Below, piece after piece: positions 45,457 to 54,415 of a stretch of 64,000 nucleotides of DNA. The stretch is from contig CAMBRF010000001.1 in the NCBI GenBank assembly GCA_945870225.1, positions 269,076 to 333,075 on the forward strand. The letters are read 5' to 3'. The notes below the pieces were generated by a model. It had not been told where the DNA came from, made no database searches, and worked only from the letters and a program-made list of their open reading frames with translations. Position numbers and translations under genes: made by a program. Position 1 is the stretch's first letter. The number at the start of each line of letters is the position of its first letter. The DNA is from PVC group bacterium (GTDB taxonomy: Bacteria; Verrucomicrobiota; Kiritimatiellia; CAIKKV01; CAITUY01).

Positions 45457-45780
45457 ATGAAAGCGATTGAACATAAACTCGGAAGGGTAGGTGCACCGGG
45501 GGGGGATGATTCATCCGGTGAGGTGACGGGCAATCCTCTTGTCAGCAGGTTTGCGGCCCGGCTGAAAAAGTGGCGCCGGGAGCAAGGCAAGCCTCTCAAG
45601 GAAGTGGCGGCTGATCTGGGAGTTTCCATCGCCATTGTCAGCGAGTGGGAACACGGTCACCGCTTTCCGTCCGTCAAACATCTTCAGGCTGTGACCCGGT
45701 ATACCGGGATTTCGGCTTCGGCGTTCTTTTCGAATGGATCCCCGACGGGGAGGGATGCGGGCGATGGAAAACAGACTTGA
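45457..45780 (+). CDS. XRE-family HTH regulator
   Basis: 107 aa. A flexible N-terminus (~30 residues) then a Cro/C1-type helix-turn-helix: FAARLKKWRREQGKPLKEVAADLGVSIAIVSEWEHGHRFPSVKHLQAVTRYTG. The tail is short and without a sensor domain. It is divergent from gltX, so it could control the synthetase operon, but no palindrome was noticed in the 144-bp gap. Start ATG 45457 is the only good one. Confidence 0.8.
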   Translation: MKAIEHKLGRVGAPGGDDSSGEVTGNPLVSRFAARLKKWRREQGKPLKEVAADLGVSIAIVSEWEHGHRFPSVKHLQAVTRYTGISASAFFSNGSPTGRDAGDGKQT

Positions 45781-45960
45781 GTGGGGCCTGAATTCGGTGT
45801 CACAAGCCGTGGGATAACTTGACGGGGCGGTGGGCCGGAGGCTATATTTATCGTGTGGAAGTAAGGACGTGTAAGCAAGGGCTTATGCGTTCCGTTTGGA
45901 AGAGAGGGGCTGAAGGATTTTTCGGGGTAGGATCGGGATTGGCCGCTCGGACGAGGACTC

Positions 45961-46203
45961 ATGGAAACCGTTCTGAATAACTATGAACAAATAATCCTGT
46001 TGCTGGGTTGGGTGATGGTGGCAGCGGGTTGTTTGGTTGAAAACGTGATGGTGCGTGGCGTGGGCTTGGAATCGGTGCTGCTTGGGGACCCGGTGTCCCG
46101 TGAAGGGATGACCGGACGGGCGGATTGGCCCGAAGTAACAACGATCAGACTTGCGCCGCCACGGGAACGGTGTTCTTTGACAAAGAGGTTCAAGTTTCCT
46201 TGA
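45961..46203 (+). CDS. Small hypothetical, doubtful
   Basis: 80 aa. One predicted membrane helix (QIILLLGWVMVAAGCLVENVMV), then a short basic end. No ribosome site and no family recognised. It is the best frame in the 626-bp gap 45781-46406; the rest of that gap holds the structured element at 46251 and otherwise nothing I can name. May be non-coding. Confidence 0.3.
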   Translation: METVLNNYEQIILLLGWVMVAAGCLVENVMVRGVGLESVLLGDPVSREGMTGRADWPEVTTIRLAPPRERCSLTKRFKFP

Positions 46204-46250
46204 TCGGAATTTGATACCCTGCCTTGTTCGTGTATGGGCTGAAGTCTCGA

Positions 46251-46340
46251 TCCCTATACTACAGTATTGAGGGAATTCGATTCGCGCGGCACCCATAAGC
46301 CTGCTTCGGCAGGATTTGGAAACCGCGTACTAGAATTCCC
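46251..46340. other. Structured element upstream of rarA
   Basis: Two hairpins in tandem. First: TCCCT-ATACT-AC-AGTAT-TG-AGGGA (46251-46274). Second, a long co-linear stem: GGGAATTC (46271-46278) with GAATTCCC (46333-46340), CGCGG (46285-46289) with CCGCG (46323-46327), and a tip CCTGC-TTCG-GCAGG (46300-46313) closed by a UUCG tetraloop. The two share GGGA, so they could be alternative folds. It lies 67 bp before rarA and may be a leader RNA, or a repeat. Confidence 0.5.
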
Positions 46341-46406
46341 ACCTCGCAAGAGAGGAAACGAGATCTGTGCCCCTGCGACATCGTGGGGTATCTTTTTGGT
46401 GGGATT

Positions 46407-47750
46407 ATGGACCTCTTTGATCAGAATCGTGGATCCGGGACGGAGCGCGCCCAGCCGCTCGCCGCCCGGATGCGACCGCGCAACCTGGATGACATTGTCG
46501 GTCAGGATCACATCCTTGGCCCGGCAACCCTTCTCAGACGGGCCATTGAGGCCGACCGGCTTGGCAGCATCATTCTCTACGGACCTCCGGGCTGTGGTAA
46601 GACTTCCATCGCCGAGGCCATTGCCGCGGCCACCCGCCGCCGGTTCGAGCGCACCAGCGGGGTGCTGGCCAATGTCGCCTCCCTGCGCGCGATTCTCGCC
46701 GCCGCCAAGCAGCGGCAGACAACGGATGGCGAGGAAACCATCTTGTTTATCGACGAAATTCATCACTTCAACAAGTCCCAGCAGGACATTCTTCTGCCGC
46801 ACGTCGAGGACGGCACGGTCACCCTGATCGGGGCGACCACTCACAATCCTTTTTTCTTCATCAATAGTCCGCTGACCTCGCGATCCCAGGTGTTCGAGCT
46901 GAACCCGGTTTCCGAGGGGGCGATTGTCCAACTGCTGCGCAGGGCGCTGGTCGATGAGCGCGGTCTGGCCCGCTGGCCGGCGGATGCCGACGAGGATGGG
47001 TTGGTGCATCTGGCGAAGGTGTGCGAGGGCGATGCCCGACGTGCCCTGAACGCCTTGGAGATCGCGGTTCTCACCACGCCCCCCGGCATGGACGGGCGAA
47101 TTGCCGTGACGCGGGCGGTTATCGAGCAGTCCATCCAGAAGAAAGCGGTGGTCTATGATCGGGATGAGGATGGGCATCACGATACCGTTTCCGCCTTCAT
47201 CAAGAGCGTGCGGGGCTCGGACGCCAACGCCGCCGTATACTGGCTGGCCAAAATGATCTATGCCGGGGAAGATCCCCGGTTTATCGCCCGGCGACTCGTC
47301 ATCCTGGCCTCCGAGGATATTGGCAATGCCGATCCGCGTGGCCTCACGGTGGCGGTATCCGCCATGGAAGCCGTGGAGTTTGTCGGGATGCCCGAGGCCC
47401 GTATTGTACTTGCCCAGGCCACCACGTACCTGGCCACGGCGCCGAAGAGCAATGCCGCCTATCTGGCGATCGCGAAGGCCCTGGAGGATGTCGAAAAGGG
47501 GCGGGTTTTGCCGGTTCCCAAACATTTAAGAAGCGCGAGCTATGGAGGCGCCGAGCGCCTGGGGCACACGGGGTATCAATATGCCCACGATTCCGCGAAT
47601 CATTATGTGGTGCAGGAATATGTGCCGACATCGGCCGTCTACTATGAACCCACGCGGCAGGGTTACGAAGACGTGATTGCCAAGCGCATGGAGGCCTGGC
47701 AGCAGATCCGGAATACCGCGGTTTCCCAACCCGGCGAGAGGCCCGCATGA
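46407..47750 (+). CDS. rarA: Replication-associated recombination protein RarA
   Basis: 447 aa from ATG 46407; a GTG at 46383 is in frame but less likely. RarA/MgsA is a clamp-loader-like AAA+ ATPase acting at stalled forks. Visible: PLAARMRPRNLDDIVGQDHILGP, Walker A ILYGPPGCGKTSIAEAIA, Walker B ILFIDEIHHFNKSQQD, sensor 1 LIGATTHNPFFFINSPLTSRSQVFEL, and the C-terminal tetramerisation part (SAFIKSVRGSDANAAVYWLAKMI, HLRSASYGGAERLG). Followed by a 4-bp overlap with the folate gene. Confidence 0.95.
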   Translation: MDLFDQNRGSGTERAQPLAARMRPRNLDDIVGQDHILGPATLLRRAIEADRLGSIILYGPPGCGKTSIAEAIAAATRRRFERTSGVLANVASLRAILAAAKQRQTTDGEETILFIDEIHHFNKSQQDILLPHVEDGTVTLIGATTHNPFFFINSPLTSRSQVFELNPVSEGAIVQLLRRALVDERGLARWPADADEDGLVHLAKVCEGDARRALNALEIAVLTTPPGMDGRIAVTRAVIEQSIQKKAVVYDRDEDGHHDTVSAFIKSVRGSDANAAVYWLAKMIYAGEDPRFIARRLVILASEDIGNADPRGLTVAVSAMEAVEFVGMPEARIVLAQATTYLATAPKSNAAYLAIAKALEDVEKGRVLPVPKHLRSASYGGAERLGHTGYQYAHDSANHYVVQEYVPTSAVYYEPTRQGYEDVIAKRMEAWQQIRNTAVSQPGERPA

Positions 47751-48367
47751 ATTCAAGCTCGGGCGATCATCGGGAGGCCAAGGCCGCGCTAAGGGTGGCG
47801 ATGCTGGCGCGGCGGGCGGCGGTGGCCCCGGATATTCTCCGGGCGGCGAGCGACCGTGTGCTGGCGCAGGTGACCGCGCTGCCCGAGTTCAAGGGGGCCA
47901 GGACCCTGCTGATTTATCTGGCGTTGCCGCAGGAGGTTCAAACGAACCGGATCATCGAGCGTGCCTGGCAGGCGGGTGTGCAGGTGGCGGTGCCCGCCGC
48001 GCGGCTGGACGGGGAATATAGCCCCGTCTGGCTCAAACCCGGCGACGCCGTGGCGGCGGCCCGCTTCCGCGTTCCGGAACCGGTGGTACAGGTCCCGGCC
48101 AAGCCTGATCGTTTCGATTTGGTCGTCGTGCCCGGGGTGGCCTTTACCGCGGAGGGGGCGCGCCTGGGCCATGGCAAAGGATTTTATGACCGGCTTTTGG
48201 CGCGTTTGGGACGGCGCGGACGGTGTAAGCTGGGGCTTTGCCTGGAAGCCCAGCTCGTTTTGGCCATGCCGGTTTCGGACCAGGATGTGGGAATGGATGG
48301 GGTTGTGACCGAGGCCCGGGTCTATCGATCCAGGGTGAGTGACAGCGAGGAACGTTTAGCGAAATAA
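47747..48367 (+). CDS. 5-formyltetrahydrofolate cyclo-ligase
   Basis: 206 aa, usual length. The enzyme turns 5-formyl-THF into 5,10-methenyl-THF with ATP. Motifs: KAALRVAMLARRAAV at the start, LPEFKGARTLLIYLALPQEVQTNRII, and the signature VVVPGVAFTAEGARLGHGKGFYDRLLARL (shown by its key residues PGVAF and GxGxGFYDR). ATG overlaps the rarA stop. Next is rny, 36 bp on. Confidence 0.93.
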   Translation: MNSSSGDHREAKAALRVAMLARRAAVAPDILRAASDRVLAQVTALPEFKGARTLLIYLALPQEVQTNRIIERAWQAGVQVAVPAARLDGEYSPVWLKPGDAVAAARFRVPEPVVQVPAKPDRFDLVVVPGVAFTAEGARLGHGKGFYDRLLARLGRRGRCKLGLCLEAQLVLAMPVSDQDVGMDGVVTEARVYRSRVSDSEERLAK

Positions 48368-48403
48368 ACGGGCAGACGGAAGCCCGCTAAAGGGAGGTTA
48401 GCC

Positions 48404-49951
48404 ATGTGGTGGCAGGCAATTCTGACGGCATTTTTCGGGATTATCATCGGATACTTCGTCCGGATTTGGATGAGTAACCAGGCTCTTCAGAACACGACAA
48501 AGGAATCTGAAAAAATCCTCAGGGATGCGACAAGGGAATCTGAAAACATCCTGAAGGAAGCTCATTTGCAGGCCAAGTCCGAGGTGCTGCGGGCCCGGGA
48601 TGACTTTGAGGCCAGCACCACGTTGCGGCGCGAAGAACTGACGGCGCTGGATAACCGGACGGCCCTCCGGGAGGCCAATCTGGATCGTAAGGTCGCCATG
48701 CTGGACAAGAAGGAAAAAGCGCTGGAACAGCGTGAGGTGGAGACGGAGAAACTGGCGGCGATTGCCCAGAAATCAAAAGTTGAGCTTGAAAAACTGATCG
48801 GCGAGGAGACGGTCAAAATTCAGCGTGTGGCGGGAATGACCGGGGCTGAAGCACGCCAGACGCTGATGGCCCGGGTTGAGGCGGAGGTGCACAGTGATGT
48901 GGGAGGCCTGATCCGGCGGTTGCAGGAGGAGGCCAAGGATACCGCGGAGCGGGAGGCCCACAAAATCGTGTGTCTCGCCATCCAGCGTTATTCGTCCAGT
49001 CATGCTTCCGAGGTGATGACAAGCACGGTGGCCCTGCCGAGCGACGACATGAAGGGGCGGATTATCGGGCGGGATGGCCGGAATATCCGGGCTTTCGAAA
49101 GTGCCACGGGGGTTAACCTGCTGGTGGATGACACGCCTGAGGCGGTGGTGATCTCCGGCTTCGATCCGGTGCGTCGTGAAGTGGCCCGTCTCTCTCTTGA
49201 AACCCTCATTCTGGATGGCCGGATTCATCCGGCGCGTATCGAGGAAGTGGTCGCCAAGGTGGGTGGCGAAATGGATGAGCGGATCCGCGAGGCGGGAGTC
49301 GAGGCGGCGTATCAGGTTGGGATCCAGGGCCTGGATTCCGAGTTGCTGCGGACCTTGGGCCGGTTGAAATTCCGGAGCAGTTACTCCCAGAACGTGTTGA
49401 TGCATTCGATCGAGGTGGCCCAACTCATGGGTGTTATGGCGGCGGAACTGGGACTGGATGTCGCCCTGGCCAAACGCATCGGTCTGCTGCACGATATCGG
49501 CAAGGCGCTGGACCATGATATCGAGGGGAGTCATGCCATTATCGGTTCCGATTTGCTGCGACGGCTGGGTGAATCTCCCGTGGTCATCAATGCCGTGGGC
49601 GCGCACCATGCGGATGTGCCAGCGGAAAGCCTCTATGCGGTTCTGGCGCAGGCGGGCGATGCGATTTCAGCCGGCCGGCCAGGGGCGCGATCCGAGACGA
49701 CCGAGATCTATATCAAGCGGCTTGAAAAACTGGAAACGATCGCGACTAGTTTCGGCGGGGTGGAACGGAGTTACGCGATACAGGCCGGGCGGGAAGTGCG
49801 GGTAATCGTGCAGCCGGAGAGCGTGACGGATCACGATGCGATGATTATGGCGCGGAACATCTGCAAGAAAATCGAGGCTGAAATGCAGTATCCGGGCCAG
49901 ATCAAGGTGATCGTGGTACGTGAGACACGGTGTGTGGAATATGCGCGATAA
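48404..49951 (+). CDS. rny: Ribonuclease Y
   Basis: 515 aa. RNase Y is a membrane-anchored endoribonuclease that starts mRNA decay. One N-terminal helix (WWQAILTAFFGIIIGYFVRIW), a long coiled coil (~25-200, rich in Glu/Lys/Ala), a KH domain (MKGRIIGRDGRNIRAFESATGV) and an HD domain (NVLMHSIEVAQLMGVMAAEL, IGLLHDIGKALDHD, VVINAVGAHHAD). AAAGGGAGG stands before the ATG. ymdB follows 48 bp later, the same pairing as in Bacillus. Confidence 0.96.
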   Translation: MWWQAILTAFFGIIIGYFVRIWMSNQALQNTTKESEKILRDATRESENILKEAHLQAKSEVLRARDDFEASTTLRREELTALDNRTALREANLDRKVAMLDKKEKALEQREVETEKLAAIAQKSKVELEKLIGEETVKIQRVAGMTGAEARQTLMARVEAEVHSDVGGLIRRLQEEAKDTAEREAHKIVCLAIQRYSSSHASEVMTSTVALPSDDMKGRIIGRDGRNIRAFESATGVNLLVDDTPEAVVISGFDPVRREVARLSLETLILDGRIHPARIEEVVAKVGGEMDERIREAGVEAAYQVGIQGLDSELLRTLGRLKFRSSYSQNVLMHSIEVAQLMGVMAAELGLDVALAKRIGLLHDIGKALDHDIEGSHAIIGSDLLRRLGESPVVINAVGAHHADVPAESLYAVLAQAGDAISAGRPGARSETTEIYIKRLEKLETIATSFGGVERSYAIQAGREVRVIVQPESVTDHDAMIMARNICKKIEAEMQYPGQIKVIVVRETRCVEYAR

Positions 49952-49999
49952 GCGGGTGGTCGATCATAAGGCCGCTGCGAGACGGCCGGGAACGGAAGC

Positions 50000-50788
50000 A
50001 TGAATATTCTAATGGTTGGAGACATTGTGGGGTCGCCGGGACGGAAGATGTTCGCCCGTGTGGTTGGCCAGATGCGGCAGCGGGGCGCGGTGGATGTTGT
50101 CGTGGCCAACGCCGAAAATACCGCCGGGGGCAGGGGAGCCAGCCGGGTGAACATTGAAGAGTTGCTGGATGCCGGCGCGGATGTCCTGACCATGGGTGAT
50201 CACACCTGGGACCAGAAGGATATTATCCCCTTCTTCGAACACGAAAAACGGATCATCCGGCCGGCAAATTTCGCGCCCGGTTGCCCGGGACGAGGCATCG
50301 TCTCGGTCGACACGCCCAAAGGGCGGGTGTCCGTGATGAATCTTGTGGGGCGGGTTTTCATGCCGCCGGCGGACTGTCCGTTCCGAACGGCGGATACTCT
50401 GCTGAGCAAGGAGCCGAATCTTGGCAAGGTGATTCTGGTGGACCTCCATGCCGAGGCGACTTCAGAGAAGATTGCCATGGGGCGTTACCTGGACGGGCGT
50501 GTCAGCGCTGTGGTGGGGACGCATACGCACGTGCAGACCTCGGACGAAACGATTCTGCCCAAAAAAACCGCTTACCTGACGGATCTGGGTATGACAGGGT
50601 CCAAGGACTCGGTTCTGGGTCGCGATCTGGCGTCGGTCTTGTCGAAGTTCGTGACCGGGATGCCCTCCAAATTTGAAATCGCCGAAGACGGCGTGGCGCT
50701 GGAAGGGGCGATGATCGACGTGGATGAAACCACAGGGCGGGCCCGCAAGATTGTGCGCCTGAGGGAACTCATGGACCACGTGAAATGA
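50000..50788 (+). CDS. ymdB: YmdB-family metallophosphoesterase
   Basis: 262 aa, TIGR00282-type. YmdB-like enzymes hydrolyse cyclic nucleotides or phosphodiesters with two metals; in Bacillus YmdB works with RNase Y. Metal ligands are seen in MNILMVGDIVGSPGR (first Asp), VVANAENTAGGRG (Asn and Glu), LTMGDHTWDQK (Asp-His), and VVGTHTHVQTSDE (His pair). It overlaps xseA by 4 bp (ATGA). Confidence 0.93.
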   Translation: MNILMVGDIVGSPGRKMFARVVGQMRQRGAVDVVVANAENTAGGRGASRVNIEELLDAGADVLTMGDHTWDQKDIIPFFEHEKRIIRPANFAPGCPGRGIVSVDTPKGRVSVMNLVGRVFMPPADCPFRTADTLLSKEPNLGKVILVDLHAEATSEKIAMGRYLDGRVSAVVGTHTHVQTSDETILPKKTAYLTDLGMTGSKDSVLGRDLASVLSKFVTGMPSKFEIAEDGVALEGAMIDVDETTGRARKIVRLRELMDHVK

Positions 50789-52074
50789 ACGAGTTACGGC
50801 TGGAACAGGAGAAGCCGCGGGTCTATTCCGTGAGCGAACTCACCCGTTTGATTCGGGGGACCCTTGAGGCCGGGGTTCCGCCCGTTTGCGTTGAGGGTGA
50901 GCTGTCCAATGTCAGGGAGCCTTCTTCAGGGCATTGCTATTTCACCATCAAGGATTCGGCGGCCCAGATCCGGGCCGTAATCTGGCGGAGCGAACGGCGC
51001 GGACTGCCCTTCATTCCCCGGGATGGAATGCTGGTGCGGGCCTACGGGACACTGACCGTTTATGAGCGGGACGGGAGTTATCAGATTGTCGTGCGGCGTC
51101 TGGAGGAGGGGGGCAAGGGTGCGTTGCAGGCCGCGTTTGAGGCCCTCAAAGTGAAACTGGCGGCGGAGGGGCTTTTCGAGGCCGCACGCAAGAAGCCGCT
51201 TCCCTTGCTGCCACGGCATATCGGGGTGGTGACCTCGCCCACGGGTGCGGCGATCCGCGATATTTTGAACATTCTTCGCCGGAGATTCCATAACCTGCAT
51301 GTGGTGGTTGCACCCGTGCGGGTGCAGGGGGACGGGGCCGCCGTCGAGATTGCCGCCGCCATAGACCTGCTTAACCAGCGGGGCGGACTGGATGTTCTTA
51401 TCGTCGGGCGCGGTGGCGGGAGTATTGAGGATCTTTGGTGTTTTAACGAAGAGTGCGTGGCCAGGGCGGTGGCGCGCTCCGGGATTCCGGTCATTTCAGC
51501 CGTCGGGCATGAAACAGATTTTACAATCTGCGACTTCGTGGCGGATTTGCGCGCGCCCACTCCCTCGGCGGCGGCGGAATTGGTGGTCGGGAGAAAGGGT
51601 GAATTCATCGAGAAACTGGCGCACGAGTCGCGCTCGATGACCCGACTGCTGAGACAGGCTGTGCTGGAGGCGAAGAACCGGTTTATCGCGGCGGCGGGCA
51701 GTTATGTGTTCCGTGAACCGGCCCATGCCGCGCAGGCGTACCGGCAGAAGGTCGACCGTTTGCGGGTGCAGAGCCGGCATCTTCTGGAGCGGCGGTTTCG
51801 TGACAATGAACAGCGCGCGGATGACCTCTCCATGCGAATGGTGCACGGCATGCGTATGATCTTTTCCGAGCGGGCGCACCGGCTGCAGGGTGTGGAACGG
51901 CAACTGACCGCCTATAATCCGCTCGCGGTGTTGAAACGCGGATACAGTATCACCTTCAATAGCAAGGGGCGGGCGGTGAGACGGGCGGGCGATGTGAATC
52001 CCGGTGAAGAGGTGTCTACCCGGTTGGGTTCGGGAGAATTCACAGCCGAGGTAAAAAAGATCAAGGACGAATAG
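50785..52074 (+). CDS. xseA: Exodeoxyribonuclease VII large subunit
   Basis: 429 aa. With XseB it forms a nuclease degrading single-stranded DNA from both ends. N-terminal OB fold (CVEGELSNVREPSSGHCYFTIKDSAAQIRAVIW), then the catalytic core: IGVVTSPTGAAIRDILNILRRR, VLIVGRGGGSIEDLWCFNEECVARAVARSGIPVISAVGHETDFTICDFVADLRAPTPSAAAE (key residues GRGGGS, HETD, DxRAPTP). The helical C-terminus winds through XseB. Followed 7 bp later by xseB. Confidence 0.95.
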   Translation: MNELRLEQEKPRVYSVSELTRLIRGTLEAGVPPVCVEGELSNVREPSSGHCYFTIKDSAAQIRAVIWRSERRGLPFIPRDGMLVRAYGTLTVYERDGSYQIVVRRLEEGGKGALQAAFEALKVKLAAEGLFEAARKKPLPLLPRHIGVVTSPTGAAIRDILNILRRRFHNLHVVVAPVRVQGDGAAVEIAAAIDLLNQRGGLDVLIVGRGGGSIEDLWCFNEECVARAVARSGIPVISAVGHETDFTICDFVADLRAPTPSAAAELVVGRKGEFIEKLAHESRSMTRLLRQAVLEAKNRFIAAAGSYVFREPAHAAQAYRQKVDRLRVQSRHLLERRFRDNEQRADDLSMRMVHGMRMIFSERAHRLQGVERQLTAYNPLAVLKRGYSITFNSKGRAVRRAGDVNPGEEVSTRLGSGEFTAEVKKIKDE

Positions 52075-52081
52075 CGCGGCG

Positions 52082-52435
52082 ATGGAACAGGAACGGCAGA
52101 GCCGAAGGGGTGCAACGATGAGCAGGAAGAAAGCGGAGACACTGGATTCGAAGCAGACGGAGATGGGCTTTGAGGGAGCGCTGGAGCGCCTCGAAACCAT
52201 CGTCAAGGAGATGGAGAGCGGCGAATTGAGCCTTGAAGACATGATGGCTCGTTTCGAGGAGGGACAGTCGTTGGTCAAGCTCTGCTCCGGAAAGCTCAAT
52301 CAGGTTGAGCGGCGCATTGAGATCCTGATCAAGGACGGCGACCAAATCGTTGCCGAACCATTCGGGGAAGAACCCCGCGGGGACAGCAAGGCGGCTCCCA
52401 AAGATGAGGACGGCCGGAACGGGATGCCGTTCTAG
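52082..52435 (+). CDS. xseB: Exodeoxyribonuclease VII small subunit
   Basis: 117 aa from ATG 52082, or 105 aa from ATG 52118, which looks more like the family's start (MSRKKAET). Core: GFEGALERLETIVKEMESGELSLEDMMARFEEGQSLVKLC, the pair of helices that bind XseA. The tail of ~35 polar residues is longer than usual. Stop lies 13 bp before the first Opp-type ATPase gene. Confidence 0.9.
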   Translation: MEQERQSRRGATMSRKKAETLDSKQTEMGFEGALERLETIVKEMESGELSLEDMMARFEEGQSLVKLCSGKLNQVERRIEILIKDGDQIVAEPFGEEPRGDSKAAPKDEDGRNGMPF

Positions 52436-52448
52436 GATGGAAAGGCCC

Positions 52449-53423
52449 ATGATGGACGTTGATCCCATTCTTGATGTACGAGACCTGCGCGTGACCTTCC
52501 GGACCGAGGAGGGCACGATCCGTGCCGTGGATGGGATTGATCTGACGGTCAATGGTGACGAAACCGTTGCCTTGGTCGGGGAGAGCGGTTGCGGCAAGAG
52601 TGTGGCCTCGCTGGCGCTGGCGCGTCTGGTGGCGGGGCCCGGCCTGAAAATCACGGGCGGCGTCCGGTTGGCCGGGCGGGATCTTCCGGGACTTTCAGAC
52701 CGGGAGCTGCGACGGTTGCGGGGCGCAACGATCTCCTACATTTTCCAGGATCCCATGGCATCGTTGAATCCCGTCAAGCCGGTGGGAGCCCAGATCGGCG
52801 AGGCGATCCGGCTTCATCGGAAGGTCTCGGATATTGATTCAGAAGTGGTCCGGTTGATGAAGCTTGTTGGTTTGCCCGACCCGGAAACGAGGCGGAAAGC
52901 CTATCCGCACCAGTTCAGCGGCGGAATGCAGCAACGGGTGATGATTGCCATGGCATTGGCCTGTTGTCCTAAGGTCCTTGTTGCTGATGAGCCCACGACG
53001 GCCTTGGATGTCACCATTCAGGCGCAGATCTTCAGTCTGCTTGCGGCTTTGCGTGCGGAACTCAAAATGGCGGTGCTCCTGATCACGCACAATCTGGGCT
53101 TGGTCGCGCAAAATGCCCAGCGGGTCTATGTCATGTATTCAGGCCGGATCATGGAATCCGGATCCTGTGAAGCGGTTTTGCGGCAGAGTGCGCACCCCTA
53201 CACGAGGGGATTATTGGCGGCCGTGCCGCGCCTGCGGCACAGTCAGGAACGAATGACCGGAATTGAAGGCACCGTCCCGCACCCGGCCCATTTGCCGTCC
53301 GGCTGCCGCTTTCATCCGCGCTGCCCGCTGGCGGAGGAGCGCTGCCGGATTGTGGAACCCGAAATGCAAACGGTTGGGGAAGGACACCAGACACGATGTC
53401 ACTGCTGGAAGCAACTGATGTAA
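52449..53423 (+). CDS. Peptide/nickel-type ABC transporter ATPase (OppD-like)
   Basis: 324 aa from ATG 52449, with GAAAGG just before; ATGs at 52437 and 52452 are alternatives. It powers oligopeptide, dipeptide or metal uptake. Walker [21 protein letters not shown]-loop [14 protein letters not shown] signature [16 protein letters not shown], Walker [15 protein letters not shown], and H-loop [12 protein letters not shown]. The C-terminal Cys-containing oligo_HPY extension is present ([17 protein letters not shown]). No permease or binding protein gene is beside it. Confidence 0.93.
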   Translation: MMDVDPILDVRDLRVTFRTEEGTIRAVDGIDLTVNGDETVALVGESGCGKSVASLALARLVAGPGLKITGGVRLAGRDLPGLSDRELRRLRGATISYIFQDPMASLNPVKPVGAQIGEAIRLHRKVSDIDSEVVRLMKLVGLPDPETRRKAYPHQFSGGMQQRVMIAMALACCPKVLVADEPTTALDVTIQAQIFSLLAALRAELKMAVLLITHNLGLVAQNAQRVYVMYSGRIMESGSCEAVLRQSAHPYTRGLLAAVPRLRHSQERMTGIEGTVPHPAHLPSGCRFHPRCPLAEERCRIVEPEMQTVGEGHQTRCHCWKQLM

Positions 53424-54373
53424 CGGTGCGGTTCGCATCACATGACGCGCTCGGGCGTCGCCGTGCTTTGACGGCGGTGGCCGGGGTCTCCCTGCGCCTT
53501 GAAGAGGGCGAACGACTGGGGGTCGTGGGAGAGAGTGGATCGGGAAAGACCACTCTTGGCCGGGCTCTGTTGGCTCTGGAGTCGATTGAAGGGGGGGCGG
53601 TCACCTTCCAGGGTCGAAATGTTCACGCGATGAAAGGATCGGCTCTGCTGGCTTTCAGGCGCCGAGCCCAGATGGTGTTTCAGGACCCGATGGGGTCGTT
53701 GAACCCCAGGATGAAGATCGGGACGGCGTTGAATGAAGTCCTTGCCGTTCATCAAGTTGTGACCAGGGCTGAGCGGTCGCAGCGGGTGCTGGACCTCTTG
53801 GCGCAAGTGGGGTTGACGGCATCTTACGCAGGGCGCTATCCGCATGAATTCAGCGGGGGGCAGCGTCAACGGGTGGGTCTGGCGCGCGCGTTGGCCTTGA
53901 ATCCGGCGTTCATCGTGGCCGACGAACCGGTTTCTGCCTTGGATGTGTCGGTCCAGGCCCAGGTTCTCAACCTTTTGAAGGATATCAGCGAACAGCGGCG
54001 GATGGCCTGCATCCTGATTGCGCACGATCTGGCGGTGGTGAACTATGTGTGTCAGAAGGTCATGGTGATGTATCAGGGGCGGGTCGTGGAGTCGGGCTCC
54101 TGTCCGGATGTGCTGGGGCAGCCGCATCATCCCTATACACAGGCGCTGAGGGCGGCCGTGCCGGATCCGGATGACCTGGCGGTCAGGGTGAAGGGAGCGG
54201 TCCTTGATCGGTCAGCTGCCGGTCGGGAAGACTCGGCGGGATGTGCGTATGCACCGCGGTGTCCCCGGGTTTGTGAGCGTTGCTGGAACGAGATACCAGT
54301 CCTGCGCGAAGCGAATGGGGTCGGGCACGGGGTGGCGTGTCACCGGGTCGAAAAAAACGACCCCGGAGTTTAG
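53396..54373 (+). CDS. Peptide/nickel-type ABC transporter ATPase (OppF-like)
   Basis: 325 aa, overlapping the OppD-like gene by 28 bp. Walker A VVGESGSGKTTLGRALLALE, FQDPMGSLNPRMKIG, signature FSGGQRQRVGLARALALNP, Walker B FIVADEPVSALDVSVQAQ, and ILIAHDLAVVNYVCQ. The oligo_HPY end has CAYAPRCPRVCERC. With OppD it makes a heterodimeric ATPase; the membrane subunits must be encoded elsewhere. Its stop falls in the loop of the following hairpin. Confidence 0.93.
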   Translation: MSLLEATDVTVRFASHDALGRRRALTAVAGVSLRLEEGERLGVVGESGSGKTTLGRALLALESIEGGAVTFQGRNVHAMKGSALLAFRRRAQMVFQDPMGSLNPRMKIGTALNEVLAVHQVVTRAERSQRVLDLLAQVGLTASYAGRYPHEFSGGQRQRVGLARALALNPAFIVADEPVSALDVSVQAQVLNLLKDISEQRRMACILIAHDLAVVNYVCQKVMVMYQGRVVESGSCPDVLGQPHHPYTQALRAAVPDPDDLAVRVKGAVLDRSAAGREDSAGCAYAPRCPRVCERCWNEIPVLREANGVGHGVACHRVEKNDPGV

Positions 54374-54383
54374 TCCGGGGTCG
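54351..54383 (-). terminator. Rho-independent terminator of the minus-strand gene 54416-54829
   Basis: On the minus strand: CGACCCCGGA, loop of 6, TCCGGGGTCG, then seven T (54351-54357). The 10-bp stem is perfect. On the plus strand the same stem follows oppF but has only TATCGTCCTTT after it, so it is a weaker terminator there. Confidence 0.9.
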
Positions 54384-54415
54384 TATCGTCCTTTCAAGGA
54401 CAGGCAACAGTCAGG

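Noticed and set aside
46254..47525. Minus-strand frame of 423 codons opposite rarA
   Set aside because: It mirrors the well-supported RarA frame and has no family motif; long antisense frames are common at this G+C.
48369..48386. CGGGC/GCCCG hairpin before rny as terminator
   Set aside because: Only 5 bp and no T run; it lies within a co-directional gene set.
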